Below are positions 1 through 12,023 of a DNA stretch of 64,000 nt, one piece after another. The stretch is from Byssochlamys sp. IMV 00236. Taxonomy: Eukaryota > Ascomycota > Eurotiomycetes > Eurotiales > Thermoascaceae. Location of the stretch: positions 60,851 to 124,850 of the forward strand of contig MSJH02000674.1 in the NCBI GenBank assembly GCA_001931875.2. Direction: 5' to 3'. Every line of letters starts with the position of its first letter. Position 1 is the first letter of the stretch. Below the pieces are notes generated by a model that saw only the letters and a program-made list of their open reading frames with translations, ran no database searches and had not been told where the DNA came from. The position numbers were made by a program, and so were the translations under genes.

Positions 1-1406
1 CGATCGAGGCTAAAATGAAGTCCGGTGGAAGCGACTCCAGTAATGAGCATCAATCACTCCCTTCACATTCATCCTGTGTCACGACTTACTAGTACTAGGC
101 CCCTCTGGCGCAAAGAACAGGAAAAAAGAACGAAAAAAAAAAGAGGATTAGTGAATGTGAGCATCTGTCATCCATGGAACCGCCCATATAGCGCAGGCAT
201 CGACTTTATACGGTTCCTGAAGAGAACGCATATCGGCTGTTTTCATCATCTCAACGATGCCGTTTTCATATCCACTTTCGTCACAATGGTATGGCTCAAC
301 CGCCTAGTCCGGGCTTTTTTCCTCCACGCCGAGATCGAACATAGGATTCCAGAACAAATCCATGATTGGTTCGATCGCTGCCCCTCCATTCCTCGACAAT
401 GACATTCCGTCGTCTTTTATCATATTGAGGCTCATTTAGGTGCATGGCCGATCTTGGTCTCCGCTTTACTTTATTGATCAGATAGATCTTGTGGCGCACG
501 CATCTTGCAGCAAGTCAAGTTCGTGACCTGTGCGCGACTTGCACATGACATCGTGCGCTTCAACCTCGTATAATTTTTAATCCCAAGCCCTTACGCATTA
601 AGCGAGATTGAAATAGGCATGGTCCCAAATAAGAATATCTCTTCTTGGAGCGGAAGCTGGGAACGAAAACCTGGGGCGGCTTTTTGGCACGCGGATGCCT
701 TTCTGTCCGACTCACTACCATGTGAGGTGGTACTTCGCGCAAAAAAAGAAAAAAAAAAAAATCGAGTAAAAGGAGGGGGGAAGCTATCAACATGTGAAGA
801 GAGCACGATAACTATTGACGAGAATGGTTGAATTGAATTGAACAGGCTAAACGATCTTAGAACGCCTCAGTCGTAGGTGGCCGCTTGATCAGGGACAAAG
901 TGCATCCAAGGCCTATTCGGAAGTCTTTACCGGACAACCTCCTAATTCGGCACTTCCCAGGGTTCAAGTTGAGCTTCTCACAACCAAGAATCAGTCACGT
1001 GGGCTATAGTTACATTCCCATTGAAAGATGCTACAGATGCAAACGAGTTAGTAGTGCTCTAAATGCGGGACATCAGCTAGGTAGGTACCTAGATGGATGG
1101 TTAATCATTATGGTAAGGTAAGGCGACAGGTCGCGACTGTTATCTAGGTTTGCGCGAATGTGATAGTATCTTTTCCCCGGAAAATATCGACACGGGTGAT
1201 TGAGCGGTCTAGCATTTCCCAATGTACATCATTACGGAAATACACTGAGAGAACTCGATAACGACGGAACTTAAGAGAAAGAGAACGAAGTTTAGAAAAA
1301 AGAAGTTAAGAAAACTTTTGAATTGCCAGTCCACTGCACTCCGATCCGATGGTATTATGTATGTACAGAACAACAGAATACAAACAGCCTTTTGCTTTTG
1401 TTTTTT
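1..1406. other. Intergenic, no gene seen
   Basis: No reading frame here has recognisable protein content or plausible splicing into a gene. It contains short A-rich runs near 740-765 and 1280-1310 and one CACGTG hexamer near 1000. The last part is the 3' flank of the has1 gene. No tRNA-like structure was seen by eye. Confidence 0.5.
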
Positions 1407-3461
1407 TCAATCGTCGTCTCGTCTCCGCTTGAATCGCGCGCCCTTGGGCTGACTACCATAGGCTCTTCGTCCCTGCACCTTCTTGTCTCGGCTCATGCTG
1501 GCTCCTAGCGTGATATCGACACGCGGGGGCGTCGTGAAACCGAAGCTCTTGGCGACCTTCTTCAGATCAAGCTTGTTGATGTCGAAGACGGATCGGAGCG
1601 AGTGAGAAGCGTAGGCGTGAAGGTATGATCGGTATCCTTCCTTCGCGGACTATCATACATTGTTAGTTGGTGAATCTGTAAATAATGTTCGAGGGTGAGG
1701 GAATGATCTTACCTGGTTCAGATAGTAGTTCTGTCCGATCAGCTTCTCTAGCTGGGACTGGATGTTGACAATGTGTTTGGCGGGGAACTCGAACTCCACG
1801 ACGGGGACACGAGCTTCCTTCAAATGGGTGAGGAACCCAACTTCGGACGGCTGCAGGAACATCAGACTGCGGCCGACCTTGCCAGTAGTACCACGAGCGG
1901 TACGTCCGACACGGTGAATGTAGTCTCTGGGCTATTGTGGCTTTCGTTAGTATTGACTTGATTGAAGATTCATCCAGACTTACATCGTCGGGAGGGTCCA
2001 GCTGCACGATATAGTCGACTGCTGGGATATCCAAACCTCTGGCAGCGACATCTGTGCAGATCAGGGTTCCTTTCTCGGCGTTACAGAACTCAAAGAATGT
2101 GTTTGTACGCTTCTGCTGCTTCTGCTTTCCATGGAGTGCTAGGACGGGAAGATCGATCTGGCCGCATTGTCAGTATCAAGATCGATTGGCATACATCCCC
2201 TGTGTACTTACGTAGTTTAATAGCTCTGAGTAGTACTTGACGGAGTTACAGCTGGAAAAGAAGACGATGATCTTCTTCTTTTGGTTCTTCTTCAGCAGGG
2301 CGAATAGGAGCAGGAAGCGCTTGTCGGCTTCACAGATGATATAGCCTTGCTCGACTCCGTCCACCGTGCTGTGCTCCTTTCTGTGGTCGACATTGATGTA
2401 CAGCGGCCCGGGTTTGAGCGATATCCGCGCCAAGTCCTCGACCTTGGTTGTCTGTGTTGCGGAGAACAGCATCGTTTGTCTGTTGTCCTTGGGGAGGATA
2501 GAGATGATCTGTCGAAGTTCATCCTCGAAACCGACCTCCAGAATCCTATTTACGACTATTAGACCTATTTGCCAACTATAACCTCAAGTGGGACTTACCG
2601 GTCAGCTTCATCGATGACCAGAGACTTCAAGTTCTTGAAAACGAAGCCTTCAGTCGATCGAAGGTGGTCCAGCAGACGTCCGGGAGTGGCGATCAAAAGA
2701 TTCACACCCTTGGCGAGCTTCTCCGCTTCCGCTCTTCTGTTTGCACCTCCAATGACGACTCCGTAAGTCTGAGAGTGATGATGGGCCATGAGCTCACGAG
2801 CAACTCCGAAGATCTGCAGGGCAAGTTCTCGAGTGGGGGTGATGATGAGAGCTCCAGTACCTGACGTGCAAAGTCAGAATTCATATCCTAACAGATTTTG
2901 AACGGAACACAACATACCATTCCTAGGCTTGAACTTCAACGCTCGCAAGAGCTCCACAGCGGGAATCAAGAAAGCCAGTGTCTTTCCCGATCCAGTCTTC
3001 GCAGCTCCCAGAATATCGCGACCAGCCAACGAGGGCGGGATTGCCCGCTGCTGGATCTCCGTCATCTTCGTAAAACCCATATCCTCAATCGCCTTCATGG
3101 TCGGCTCTGACAATTGCAAATCGCTAAAGTTCTGGGGCACGGAATCTTCCGTGGGCAGCGACACTCCGTTCGCAGATGGCAGAGCAGCCATTTCTTTCCC
3201 TTCAATCTCTCCATTGTCCTCCTGTTCCTGCTCGGATCCAGTCTCCTGAGGCTTCTCAGAATTGGCCTCTTTGTCATCGGAGGGAGACGCGCGATCGATC
3301 TTCTGCTTCTTGCTTGTTTTCTCCTCGGCCTGCTCAGGCTGTTCTTCCGCCTCGACGTTTTGCGATTCAGCAGCGCGTTTCACATCCTGAGTCGTGCTCT
3401 TGTGCTTTCTCTTTCGCTTCTTCGCTTGCTCTTGAGCGGTCTGGATCTTGTCGTTCGACAT
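1407..3461 (-). CDS. has1: ATP-dependent RNA helicase Has1 (DEAD-box)
   Basis: Nucleolar DEAD-box RNA helicase needed for assembly of both ribosomal subunits (18S release and 60S precursor maturation, known for the Has1/DDX18 family). Six exons fit: 3461-2918, 2860-2599, 2545-2212, 2157-1984, 1931-1713, 1649-1407, giving 591 residues. Visible in order: a lysine/glutamate-rich tail (about 1-110), a Q motif region, Walker A AKTGSGKT near residue 153, PTRELA, a DEAD box as IDEADR, SAT as FSATQT, and motif [10 protein letters not shown]. The C-terminal extension carries the family signature around GRRAYGSQ and ends in a basic tail. The ATG at 3461 is the first in frame preceding the charged tail. 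It lies upstream of, and on the same strand as, no partner in an operon sense, but the next gene (mak21) is also a ribosome assembly factor. Low doubt about identity; splice sites are all GT-AG. Confidence 0.95.
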
Positions 3462-3475
3462 TTTGGCTGTTGTGG

Positions 3476-3548
3476 GAAAAATTTCCTTTTTTTTCCCTCT
3501 TGTGATCCTGATAGCGGACGATAAGAGAAGCGTCCCAGAAAAATTTCC
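3476..3548 (-). promoter_or_regulatory. Repeated RRPE-like motif upstream of has1
   Basis: The 11-mer GAAAAATTTCC occurs exactly twice, at 3476-3486 and 3538-3548, 62 bp apart, directly in front of the has1 start at 3461. Its AAAAATTT core matches the ribosomal RNA processing element known from yeast ribosome biogenesis promoters. Function in this organism is inference. Confidence 0.4.
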
Positions 3549-3564
3549 AGAGCGGCCCTTGGTG

Positions 3565-3572
3565 TCACGTGA
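3565..3572. promoter_or_regulatory. TCACGTGA palindrome in has1 promoter
   Basis: A perfect 8-bp E-box palindrome about 105 bp upstream of the has1 ATG. Such sites are bound by bHLH factors of the Cbf1/USF type; which factor acts here cannot be seen. Confidence 0.35.
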
Positions 3573-3989
3573 GCGCGGCAAAAGTTGTTTAGCGGGATCT
3601 CGACCACGGAGATACGTTTACGGAGTAAGTACTTACCATAGGTCCCAGGGCAGTGGAAGCTTTTTTTTATATTTTTTCTATCGAAACAACTCACCAATAA
3701 TCCGTCAACTACTGCTCTCAATGAGGAACTTATCGAGTATTCCTTTGCTTGATTTTCCAGCTCGAGAGGAAGGAGAAATTATACGTAAAATGCTACGTCG
3801 TCTTATGTAGATCATAACTAATGCTACGGCTGTTATCTAGTTTCTCTCTAGAATTCGCGTAGATAACCGTTGATATTTTGAGTAAAAAGGAGAAACTAGG
3901 GGAATGTATGCAGTTCAGATATCTACCACAAACAAAGGAATTTACATGACTGAAGTGAGCTCGAAGTGAAAATCCCCCAAGAGAAAAGC
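3573..3989. other. Intergenic between mak21 end and has1 promoter
   Basis: Both flanking genes read leftward. This stretch holds the has1 upstream region and the mak21 3' flank. It includes a T/A-rich tract near 3660 and a short inverted repeat GTTATCTA/TAGATAAC around 3830-3870. No gene seen. Confidence 0.45.
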
Positions 3990-6900
3990 TTACATACCAT
4001 CCTCCTCGTCTCCCAATAAGGCGGCATAGTCGTCCGCAGATGCGAAGGTCGGCAGGTGCTTGAGCTTGCGCCTCTTCTTCCGACCAGACTTGTCTTTGGT
4101 ATCTTCTGGTTCCGCAGACGGAATCTCAACACCACCCATCTCCATGTCCGAAGGTAGGTCTTCGTCACTGTCACGGAACGCTTCGTCGTCAGAGATATCC
4201 ATGTCGAAAACATCGTCGTCGTCAGCCTCATCGTCGGATGGCTGTTTCTCTGCCGCCTTCTTGCCCTTCGTGGGCTTCGTAGGCTTCGCTTCCTCTTCCT
4301 CTTCCTCAGCCTCGTCACTCTCGTCATTGAAAATGACCCCTTCGTCTCCCTCTTCATCCATGTCCTCGTCCTCATCGTAGTCGAACTCCTCGAGATCGGA
4401 TGCGTCGTCGAGATCCGCATCATCGTCGTCAATGCCTTCAAGATCAGGCTTGGAGTCCAGCATTGCCTGCCAAATCTCGGATTCGTTGTCACTGGCATCA
4501 ACATCGGCCTCTTCATCCCGGTCAACCGGGTCCTTGGCTCCCTTCTTTCCTTTGCGAGTCTTGTCCTTGCCAATACGGTTGAAGTACTCGTGGAAGAAAA
4601 CATCCTCTGCCGCGACATCCTCGGCCTTTTTGCGCCAGAATGCTTCTGAGTTGACAGGATCCATTTGTTTTCCTTTGCCGGCCACGCCACCAACGGTGAC
4701 GAGGAGACCACTAGTGTCACCTCCGGCCAACGGTTGCATGATGGAAGAACCTTTAGTACCAGCATTGGCCTTCGGAGTACGGTAAACGAAACGGTCAAGG
4801 AAGTGCGTCAGTGTATGCAGTGTCATATCCGCTTTGCCCGACATAGGACTATGGTCAATGAGATGGGATGCATTGACAGAGACAGACGGATGGAAATGCG
4901 ATAGGTAGGGAAGCTGTGCAAATAGACGTTAGTATTTTTCATTGGAGTCTCGCGGGGTATAAGACGACGACTTACAAGTTCCCACAGACAACTCTTATCA
5001 GCGTTGCTGTGTTCAGGATCTCTTTTACGAGGATCATAGGCGTCATTTTGCTTCTTTGAGTCCCCGTCGGTTGTCGGGACTGTGGCCTCCTGATCATCTT
5101 CATCGGGTACATCCCGGAACACTTCCTCGTCATCATCGTCGTTCTCCTCAGGCTGATCCACCAGAGACTGGAGACCGGGGAATATCTTTTCCAGCTCGCG
5201 AATCAAGTAGAACACGCCCACGATGAACGATGGCTGGTGTAACCCAAGAATCTGAACAAGACGTTTCACGAATGCCTTCACGCGTTTCACGTTTAAGTCG
5301 TTCTTCAACGCCTTGAAGAGCAGGTTGAGATACAGAGACTGTTTTGACGACGTGGCAACTCTGGGATCAAGGAGAGACTCGTAAAGGGTCCGGTAGAAAC
5401 GGTCACCAGATATTTGGTTCGAGTACGTGATCTGCTGAATGAGCATGAGAGCTTGGATGCTCGTGTTGAAGTTCGAGGAATGTGTGATGCGGAACAAGGT
5501 ATCGATATGTTTGGTGATCCTAGAAACCTCGTTAGCAGGCGATCTTCAAAAGCTGTACGACAATATACACACCTGTCACTGTCAGACTGAGAGAAAGGAT
5601 AAGCCCGATTGACACCGGTCAAAACCGCAGAAATAACCTTCTCCCGTAATTCATCCTCCGGATCCTGACCCTTAACCTTTGTGTTCTTCTGCTGTGACTT
5701 TTTACCACCCTTTCCAAATTTGCCTCGTTTTTGGTCGGATTGGATCTTTTGCTCCTTCGTTGGCTTCAGGAGCGTGACAAAGAGCGAGAAGTAGATATCA
5801 AGTAACTGAAGAGCAACCTTCTCCTCTTTGGTACTCAAGACTGTCTGGTTGAGTGTGATCACGGCATAATACCGGGCGTGCTGGCTCTGGTGTGGCCGGA
5901 AAAGCAGTTCTGACTCAATAGAAGAGATGATGGTCGGTTTCATCAGAGGATGGGCTTGCTCAAGTTGAAGGAGCAAGTAGGAAGCTCTCGAGGCAATCTT
6001 TTTGCTAGGATCACCGAGTTTGTTAACAAGAAGCCTCAGGAGGTTGGACTCTTGCTCTGGCTTTTCCTTCAGCAATTCGTAGACGTAGCTCACAGCTCTG
6101 GAGCGTGAGAACTCGATCTCGTCATTACACCACACTTCAAGAATCTTCAGGACTTCGAAGTACTGCTCCTTAACATAATCTTCGTATGCCCAAACGATGA
6201 GATGGATGGGCTGAAGACCTCCAGGGAGGGGGTCTCTCTCGCTCCACCTGCTACCAGCACCGCCTTGGAACGCTGCCACAAGGGACGGCTGATTCGCGAA
6301 AGCCTTCAATCTACGATCACTGGGAAGTAATGTTCCCTGCGCAAACATATCCTTTAGAGATCGGAGGACTTCGACCGCCTGGGCACGACTCCGCTTTTTC
6401 CCGAGCCCTATCAGGTTTTCCAACGCCTTCGTATTATGCAATGGAGACTCCTGGACAGCCAGCGTCAAAGCCGAGATCTTGTCACTGAGAGTTCCGGAAG
6501 TCATGATTGTCGAGTAGAACTTGTGGGAGGATGATGACAGCGATTGCTGTGCTTCCGCATACATCTTGTTCTCCTTCTCCAGCAACGACTTGGCATGTTG
6601 GTGAATGCGGTCGACAAGATGCCGGGGGAGAGCAGTGACATTCTTTGCGGATGTAGAGAGAGGAGGGAGGGAGGTCGTATACCAGTCAGACTTTGGTGGA
6701 ACAGTCTATAAAAGAGTTAGCTGGGTCCTGGTCCAAAAGATCTGTTCCCGAGACACATACCAGCTTAGAATAAGCCTTGGGAAGCATTTCCGTTTCATTC
6801 TTTGTAGAGTTTTTGGCGGTAGATTCTTTCTTGAAAGCTTCTTTTTCGGCTTTAGAGGGCGCCGGTGGGGAGACATCTTCTGGGATGTCTTCCTCAACGT

Positions 6901-7558
6901 CGGAGATCTCTTGGCTTTGGTCGCTACCCTCCTCGTCATCGTCTCCTTGAGAGTCGTCTTCCTCCTGTTCTTCATCCTGTTCGATATCTTTCGGGACAAT
7001 ATGACCTGCACCTTCAAGCATCTTGGATAGTTCCTTGCGCAGCGCATCTTCGCTGTTTCCATCCTTTGATTTAGCGGAAGTGATATTCTGGCCCTCAACT
7101 TCAGAGTCAGAGTCCACCCCGGCAATCAGATCGAAGTCTTCCTTGCTTCCACCGAGAGCCAAAATTTCTTGTCGCAGCGCATCATTTGCCTCGTCCTTGT
7201 TCTTCTTCCCCGCCTCTTTCTCTTCTCTCGATATCACATCGCCGTTGCGATCCCGCTTTTTGCCTTTGTTGGAATCTTGTTTGGCTGGATTCTTCCGTTC
7301 GTCCTTTTTATCCTTTCGATCCTTTTTACCCTTCTTTCCCTCATTGACTGAATCATCCTTGGACTTTTTCTGGTCCTTCTTCGGTGTGCCATTCCCGTCT
7401 TTCAGCCTTTGCTCGATTCTTTTGGTCAAGTTCGCCAATGCGGATTCGTCCAAATTTGGGAGAGAATCCTCGGCAGGAGCAGATTCTTGAATAGCTGCCG
7501 CTCCATTAGGGAGACTCGTCTCTCCACCTGTAGACCGTCTGCCCTTATTTTTCGCCAT
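3990..7558 (-). CDS. mak21: Ribosome biogenesis factor Mak21/Noc1 (CBF/Mak21 domain)
   Basis: Noc1/Mak21 family protein that with Noc2 escorts early 60S pre-ribosomes in the nucleolus (family knowledge). Four exons fit: 7558-6761, 6705-5573, 5519-4976, 4913-3990, total 1132 residues. The N-terminal about 230 residues are rich in Lys/Asp/Glu with basic clusters suited to nuclear targeting. The central exon gives a helical repeat region (about 270-640) and the CBF/Mak21 domain continues through the third exon, with the typical arrangement of ITYSNQ, RFYRTLYESLLDPR and an extended helical stretch. The C-terminal quarter is strongly acidic (long D/E runs) and ends with a basic patch and GDEEDGM. 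Start at 7558 is the first ATG in frame that begins the conserved Lys-rich tail. All introns are GT-AG. It shares a 296-bp divergent promoter with the mitochondrial prolyl-tRNA synthetase gene. Confidence 0.92.
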
Positions 7559-7854
7559 GGCGACTGTCTTGTCGAGACGAAAATCCGTGGATTTTTCTGC
7601 CGCTTCAAAACCAAAATTATCTTTTTGGCGGTTCGAGGCCGCCGGAGAATAGTTTCGCGACCGCCGATATCTAGACGCTCGGGCCAGAACGGCAACCCGC
7701 AAAGCGCGAACGTTGCGGCAGAAAGCGCGGAGATCTAAAGAAGAGCTGCGATATGTCCAGTCCATTCGTCCTTGTATAATTATAGTCCATCTTTACAATT
7801 CGGTTTAATGAATTCTACTGCGTGTTTCTATCATCTCAGCAGATTCAATCGTCT
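7559..7854. promoter_or_regulatory. Divergent promoter mak21 / mitochondrial ProRS
   Basis: Only 296 bp separate the two start codons, so both promoters and leaders must sit here. An inverted repeat AAAATCC-GT-GGATTTT lies at 7580-7595, close to the mak21 start. No clear TATA box. Confidence 0.5.
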
Positions 7855-10075
7855 ATGATTGTCCGGCTCCGTCCCGCCCCGAGCTTCATCTCGGGTGTAA
7901 ATCGGCCTTTTGTTCTTCGAAATCGGTACCTTAGTATCCAAAGATGCGGATATCATGTATGCAATCTACAGATCTCAAAGATATTAATTGATATTAATCA
8001 TCAAGTAGTCGGATGGACGGACTCGAACATCGAGTTTTTGGATCCCTACAGGCGGGATATCCAAAAAGGCTGCTGAAGGAGAAAGAGGTATTGTCAATGA
8101 TATAAGCCCTGTTGCAGGTTGGATTAGCTGACAATCATGCAGAGGATGCGAATGACCTTTTAATACGAGGTGGATTCCTCCGACAGGTATGCGCGGTTCT
8201 ATGATTGATCTCTTGCCTCCGGTTAAGTGTTATCTAGGCGTATTCGGGCGTCTTTCACATGCTGCCTCTTGGGTTGCGGGTGCAGGAAAAATTAGAGCGG
8301 CTCATAGACAAACATATGAGCTCAGTTGGTATGTTGCACTATAAGTTTCCTGGTCCTTCTCTAACAACTCACAGGTGCATCTAAGGTTTCATTGTCATCG
8401 ATTTCCTCCCAGGAATTATGGGAGCGATCAGGCAGATTAAAGGAAGGCTCTGAGGTGAGCTTGCCGATGCATCTAGATACTTGAGCAGGTTCTGATGTTG
8501 AGTTAGGTTTTCCGCTTCAATGACCGCAAAGAATCGCGCTTTCTTCTAGCTCCTACTCATGAGGAAGAGATTACTACACTGGTAGCCAGTCTAGTCAAGT
8601 CCTATAAAGACCTGCCGCTTCGAGTCTACCAAATATGTGAGTTGTATCAGATTGTCATCTGACAGAATCTAATTTATATGCATATAGCGAGAAAATACAG
8701 AGATGAACCAAGGCCAAGACAAGGACTGCTGCGTGGTCGAGAGTTCATCATGAAAGACCTGTACACTTTTGACTACAACAACGAGGAAGCACTGAAGACA
8801 TACAAGTCGGTGAAAGAGGCTTATGTCCGGTTGTTCAACGAGTTGAAGATCCCGTATCTTGTTGCCGCAGCGGATTCTGGCAACATGGGTGGGAACCTCA
8901 GTCATGAATTCCACTTCCCGAGCTCAAAAGGGGAGGATACTGTCATTAGCTGTTCAAATTGTGACCATGTTTACAATGAAGAGCTATCGGATGGACGAGC
9001 GTATGGGTCCACGAAGGGCCCAGAAAGCGAACAGGCACATGATACACTCGAGATAAGCGACCAAGCTCCGGAAGCAATCTCGACAGGCCTATGGATGGCG
9101 ATCTCTAAAGACAAGAGAACTCTTGTGAGAGGATGGTACCCGAAGTTCTTGCTGCAGGAGGGGGCTGCAGAGCCAGCAGAGAGGCATGTCAACTCCCATG
9201 CTGTTAAATCCATCACGGACGCAGCTGGAGTCGATCTTGATCTCAGTGTCGAGAATCCCCTGGAGCAATGGGCCGCGGAACTCAAACGTAACCCAAGCCC
9301 TGCCTCATCCAGCAGTCAACCGCTTAAGGTTCTTGATCTCTACGACTCGCATGTTAGGATCTATAAGCGGCCTCCTTTGAGCGATCTGCTCCACGAAATT
9401 GACGTCGACACTGACATTGAATATGCGCTGCTAAGCCGCTTCCCCGGAACTGAGGACGGCCTCCAACTTGTTAAGGCTCATGAAGGAGACAAGTGTCCAC
9501 GGTGCGAAAAGGGCACTCTGAAGCCACAGAGTGCAGTCGAATTGGGCCATACTTTCCACCTCGGGACACGATACAGCGACGTGTTGCAAGCCGTCGTAAC
9601 TGTTGATTCGGCCCTTATTAGTGAACCAAGCAAGTCACTTCAATCAGCGTCGAAGACCCAGACAGTTCCCATGCAGATGGGCTGCCATGGTATCGGTGTC
9701 TCTCGCATGATATCAGCTGTTGCTGACATGCTCGCTGACTCGAAAGGCTTGAACTGGCCGAGAGCAATGGCACCTTATGAGGTTGTTATTGTTCCAGCAA
9801 AAGGCCTGGAAGCGGACGCAGAAAATGTATACGACACGCTCACGTCCAGTGGAGGTCCTGCGATCGATGCCATCCTCGATGACCGTGATAAACAGATTGG
9901 CTGGAAACTTGGTGACGCCGACCTGATCGGCTATCCTGTGATTGTGGTCGTTGGCAAGGGATGGAAAAAGCAGCAAACACTGGAAGTGCAATGCCGTCGC
10001 CTGGACGGCCTACGAGAAGAAGTAACTCTGGACCGTCTCCCGCAGTTCATCAGGTCTTTACTGGACCGACTCTGA
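7855..10075 (+). CDS. Mitochondrial prolyl-tRNA synthetase (class II, Aim10-like)
   Basis: Charges tRNA-Pro, most likely in mitochondria: the N-terminus (MIVRLRPAPSF, then Arg-rich) looks like a targeting peptide and the protein is the bacterial-type synthetase rather than the cytosolic fusion form. Seven exons: 7855-7956, 8009-8087, 8143-8186, 8238-8328, 8375-8454, 8507-8636, 8688-10075; 637 residues. Seen in order: FWIPTGG, class II motif 1 region (GGFLRQAYSGVFHMLPLG), motif 2 (TSE-like THEEEIT and YRDEPRPRQGLLRGREF, with the F-x-MKD-Y-F/T-D context), a variable insertion, then motif 3 (GCHGIGVSRM) and a C-terminal anticodon-binding domain (about 520-637). An internal Cys-x2-Cys pair (CSNC, later CPRC) sits in the inserted region. 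The first in-frame ATG was used; earlier in-frame codons are not ATG. Aim10-like naming follows yeast usage and is less certain than the enzyme class. Confidence 0.9.
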
Positions 10076-10551
10076 TCGCGTGGAGTCCTCGGAGCTGAAT
10101 TCCTGCCCTCAGCGGACGGATCATGGCTGTTGTTGTATGCTCATAACAGCACCTGCACATGCAGATCCCAAAATATGTACTATTAATTCATGTACTTTAG
10201 TAGACCGCGAGATAAATACTCAAATCTCTTTCTCAATATACTCCATTAGAAAGACCCTACTTTGCTTTTATGACGGTGCGTGTATATATTGCAATATCTT
10301 GGCGTTGACGCAGCGATTGCGTTACAGCCACTATTTCCACGTCCCGGCGCGCATCTTTCGACAGCACCCAGAAAAGCATCCCAAAGGCTCAAGTTACCGG
10401 GGAAGGTCGAAGTGAGCTTCTCTCAGCAACCTCCAATCTCCCCTTTCAATACTTAGGGAGCTTGACTTTTCCCTGAGCGCCAGCTCCAATTGACGTCTAT
10501 ACCTTTTGCATCTCTTCCATACAGTGCGAAAAAAATACAACACAGAACGAC
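10076..10551. other. Intergenic, ProRS 3' flank and prefoldin promoter
   Basis: 476 bp between two rightward genes. AT-rich centre near 10180-10290 and a more GC-rich leader just before the prefoldin ATG. No gene or RNA seen. Confidence 0.4.
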
Positions 10552-11453
10552 ATGGCACCACCATCAAACCCCGCGTCAGGCGGTGCCCCTCCAGGCGCAG
10601 GTATGCAAGCAAAACCATAAGCCTCTTTCTTAACCAAATCGAATTTCTACTCCGGCTTGAAGAGCATTATCCCTCTACTTCTCAAGCAAAAGCCGCATAG
10701 AAAAAGAAAAAAAGTGAAGAGGAGAGAGAGAGAGAGAGAGAAACAGTTAACTAATCCGACACTCCTCTTATCGTAGTCGACATAACAACCCTCTCCCTCC
10801 CACAGCTCCGCGCCCTCCAGACCCGTCTATCCTCCGAGCTCGAGCATCTGACAAACTCGCATGCGAAGCTGCGCGCGGCGCAGTCCAAGTTCCGTGATTG
10901 TGTTCGCTCGATTACCGATGGTGTGGAGAAGAAGAGTGGTGCTGGGGGTGAGAGTCGGGATGATCTCCTCGTGCCCTTGACGAGTTCGTTGTATGTTAAG
11001 GGTAAATTGGCGGATCGGGAAAAGGTCCTTGTGGATGTGGGAACGGGGTTCTATGTTGAGAAGGTAGGTTTGTTGGTGTTGTTTTCTCTTGCTATGCTAT
11101 GCTATGTGTGATTTGGGGAAGGGAAGGGCAAAGAAAACAAAGATGCTAATGATTATTCTTGACAAGACGACTGCGAAGGCGATCGAATTCTACAATGACA
11201 AGGCTAAGGAGTTGGAAACGAACTTGAAGGATCTGGAGAAGATTGTGCAGGGCAAGAGCGCGAATTTGAGGATAGTCGAAGACGGTACGTTGCTTTCACT
11301 AATCTTTCGCGGACATATATTTGTGTTTCTGGACGATGTTACGCATGTCGATGCTTTCCAAGAGGTTACCTGACACTGTTACTAGTTCTGAGGCAGAAAG
11401 TGATGAGTGGAGAAGCCGTTACAACTCCTGCGGCTGGCGTAGCTGCTGGATAA
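10552..11453 (+). CDS. Prefoldin subunit 5 (prefoldin alpha family)
   Basis: Alpha-type subunit of the hexameric cytosolic co-chaperone prefoldin (GimC), which hands unfolded actin and tubulin to the CCT chaperonin (family knowledge). Four exons: 10552-10600, 10777-11063, 11167-11284, 11386-11453; 173 residues. After a short Pro/Gly/Ser head the sequence shows the two-helix coiled coil expected for the family: a first helix from VDITTLSLPQL to about residue 60, a beta hairpin region containing LLVPLTSSLYVKG and VDVGTGFYVEK, and a second long helix up to VLRQKVMSG. The PLTSSLYVKG and VDVGTGFYVEK signatures identify subunit 5. The first intron is long for this window (176 nt) and contains a (GA)10 microsatellite. 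Gene symbol left empty because naming differs among fungi. Confidence 0.92.
10722..10741. repeat. (GA)10 microsatellite
   Basis: Perfect GA dinucleotide run inside intron 1 of the prefoldin gene, preceded by an A-rich stretch. Likely length-variable between strains (inference). Confidence 0.9.
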
Positions 11454-12023
11454 AAATGGACACTTCAAAGTTCTTGTCAGTCATATATGTGTGGAGAAAA
11501 AAGGGGGGCCTGATTTAGAGAGCGCAGAAATGCTGGCATGGCCGCTAATTTCGATCTCATATTCGGTCATTGGATTGGCAACCCGACATGGAAGCGCTAC
11601 GATAGCTCTATGCACTGCACCTGTCTGGATTTAGACGGACTTTCGACCTTTCAATATTTTCGATCTCTGAGTTGATTTTGTCACAATGGCAGCAACAACA
11701 CGCGCCATGTATGGTCGCATGATACAGAAAAAGGAAACATATTCTGGCCCATTCTTGGTCGCGTAGGCATATGAGTCAACCCGTAATAATATCCACTCTG
11801 TAGGAGGGAATTGGTGCAACCACATAAGTCCTTCCAAACATCCGTTTCATCACATCAGCCTTGATAAGTATCTCCCTCAGAAAGCATCGTAGTACCAGAT
11901 AGTACCGCAGTGGCAGCTGAGATTGGGTTTCTCGTTTCGTTGTCTGGCACTTGGAAAGATCTTGTAGGAGTAAAGAAATATTGTGAACGCATAGGTTCGT
12001 AAAGTGTTCAGATGGAATGCTCT
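11454..12023. other. Convergent intergenic region
   Basis: 570 bp between the 3' ends of two convergent genes. No supported frame or RNA gene; probably both 3' untranslated regions. Confidence 0.4.

Noticed and set aside
25..402. 125-codon frame at the left edge
   Set aside because: No conserved features, no splice partner, low-complexity basic stretch.
4060..7490. Ser-rich open frames on the plus strand
   Set aside because: They mirror the Asp/Glu/Lys-rich mak21 coding sequence on the other strand.
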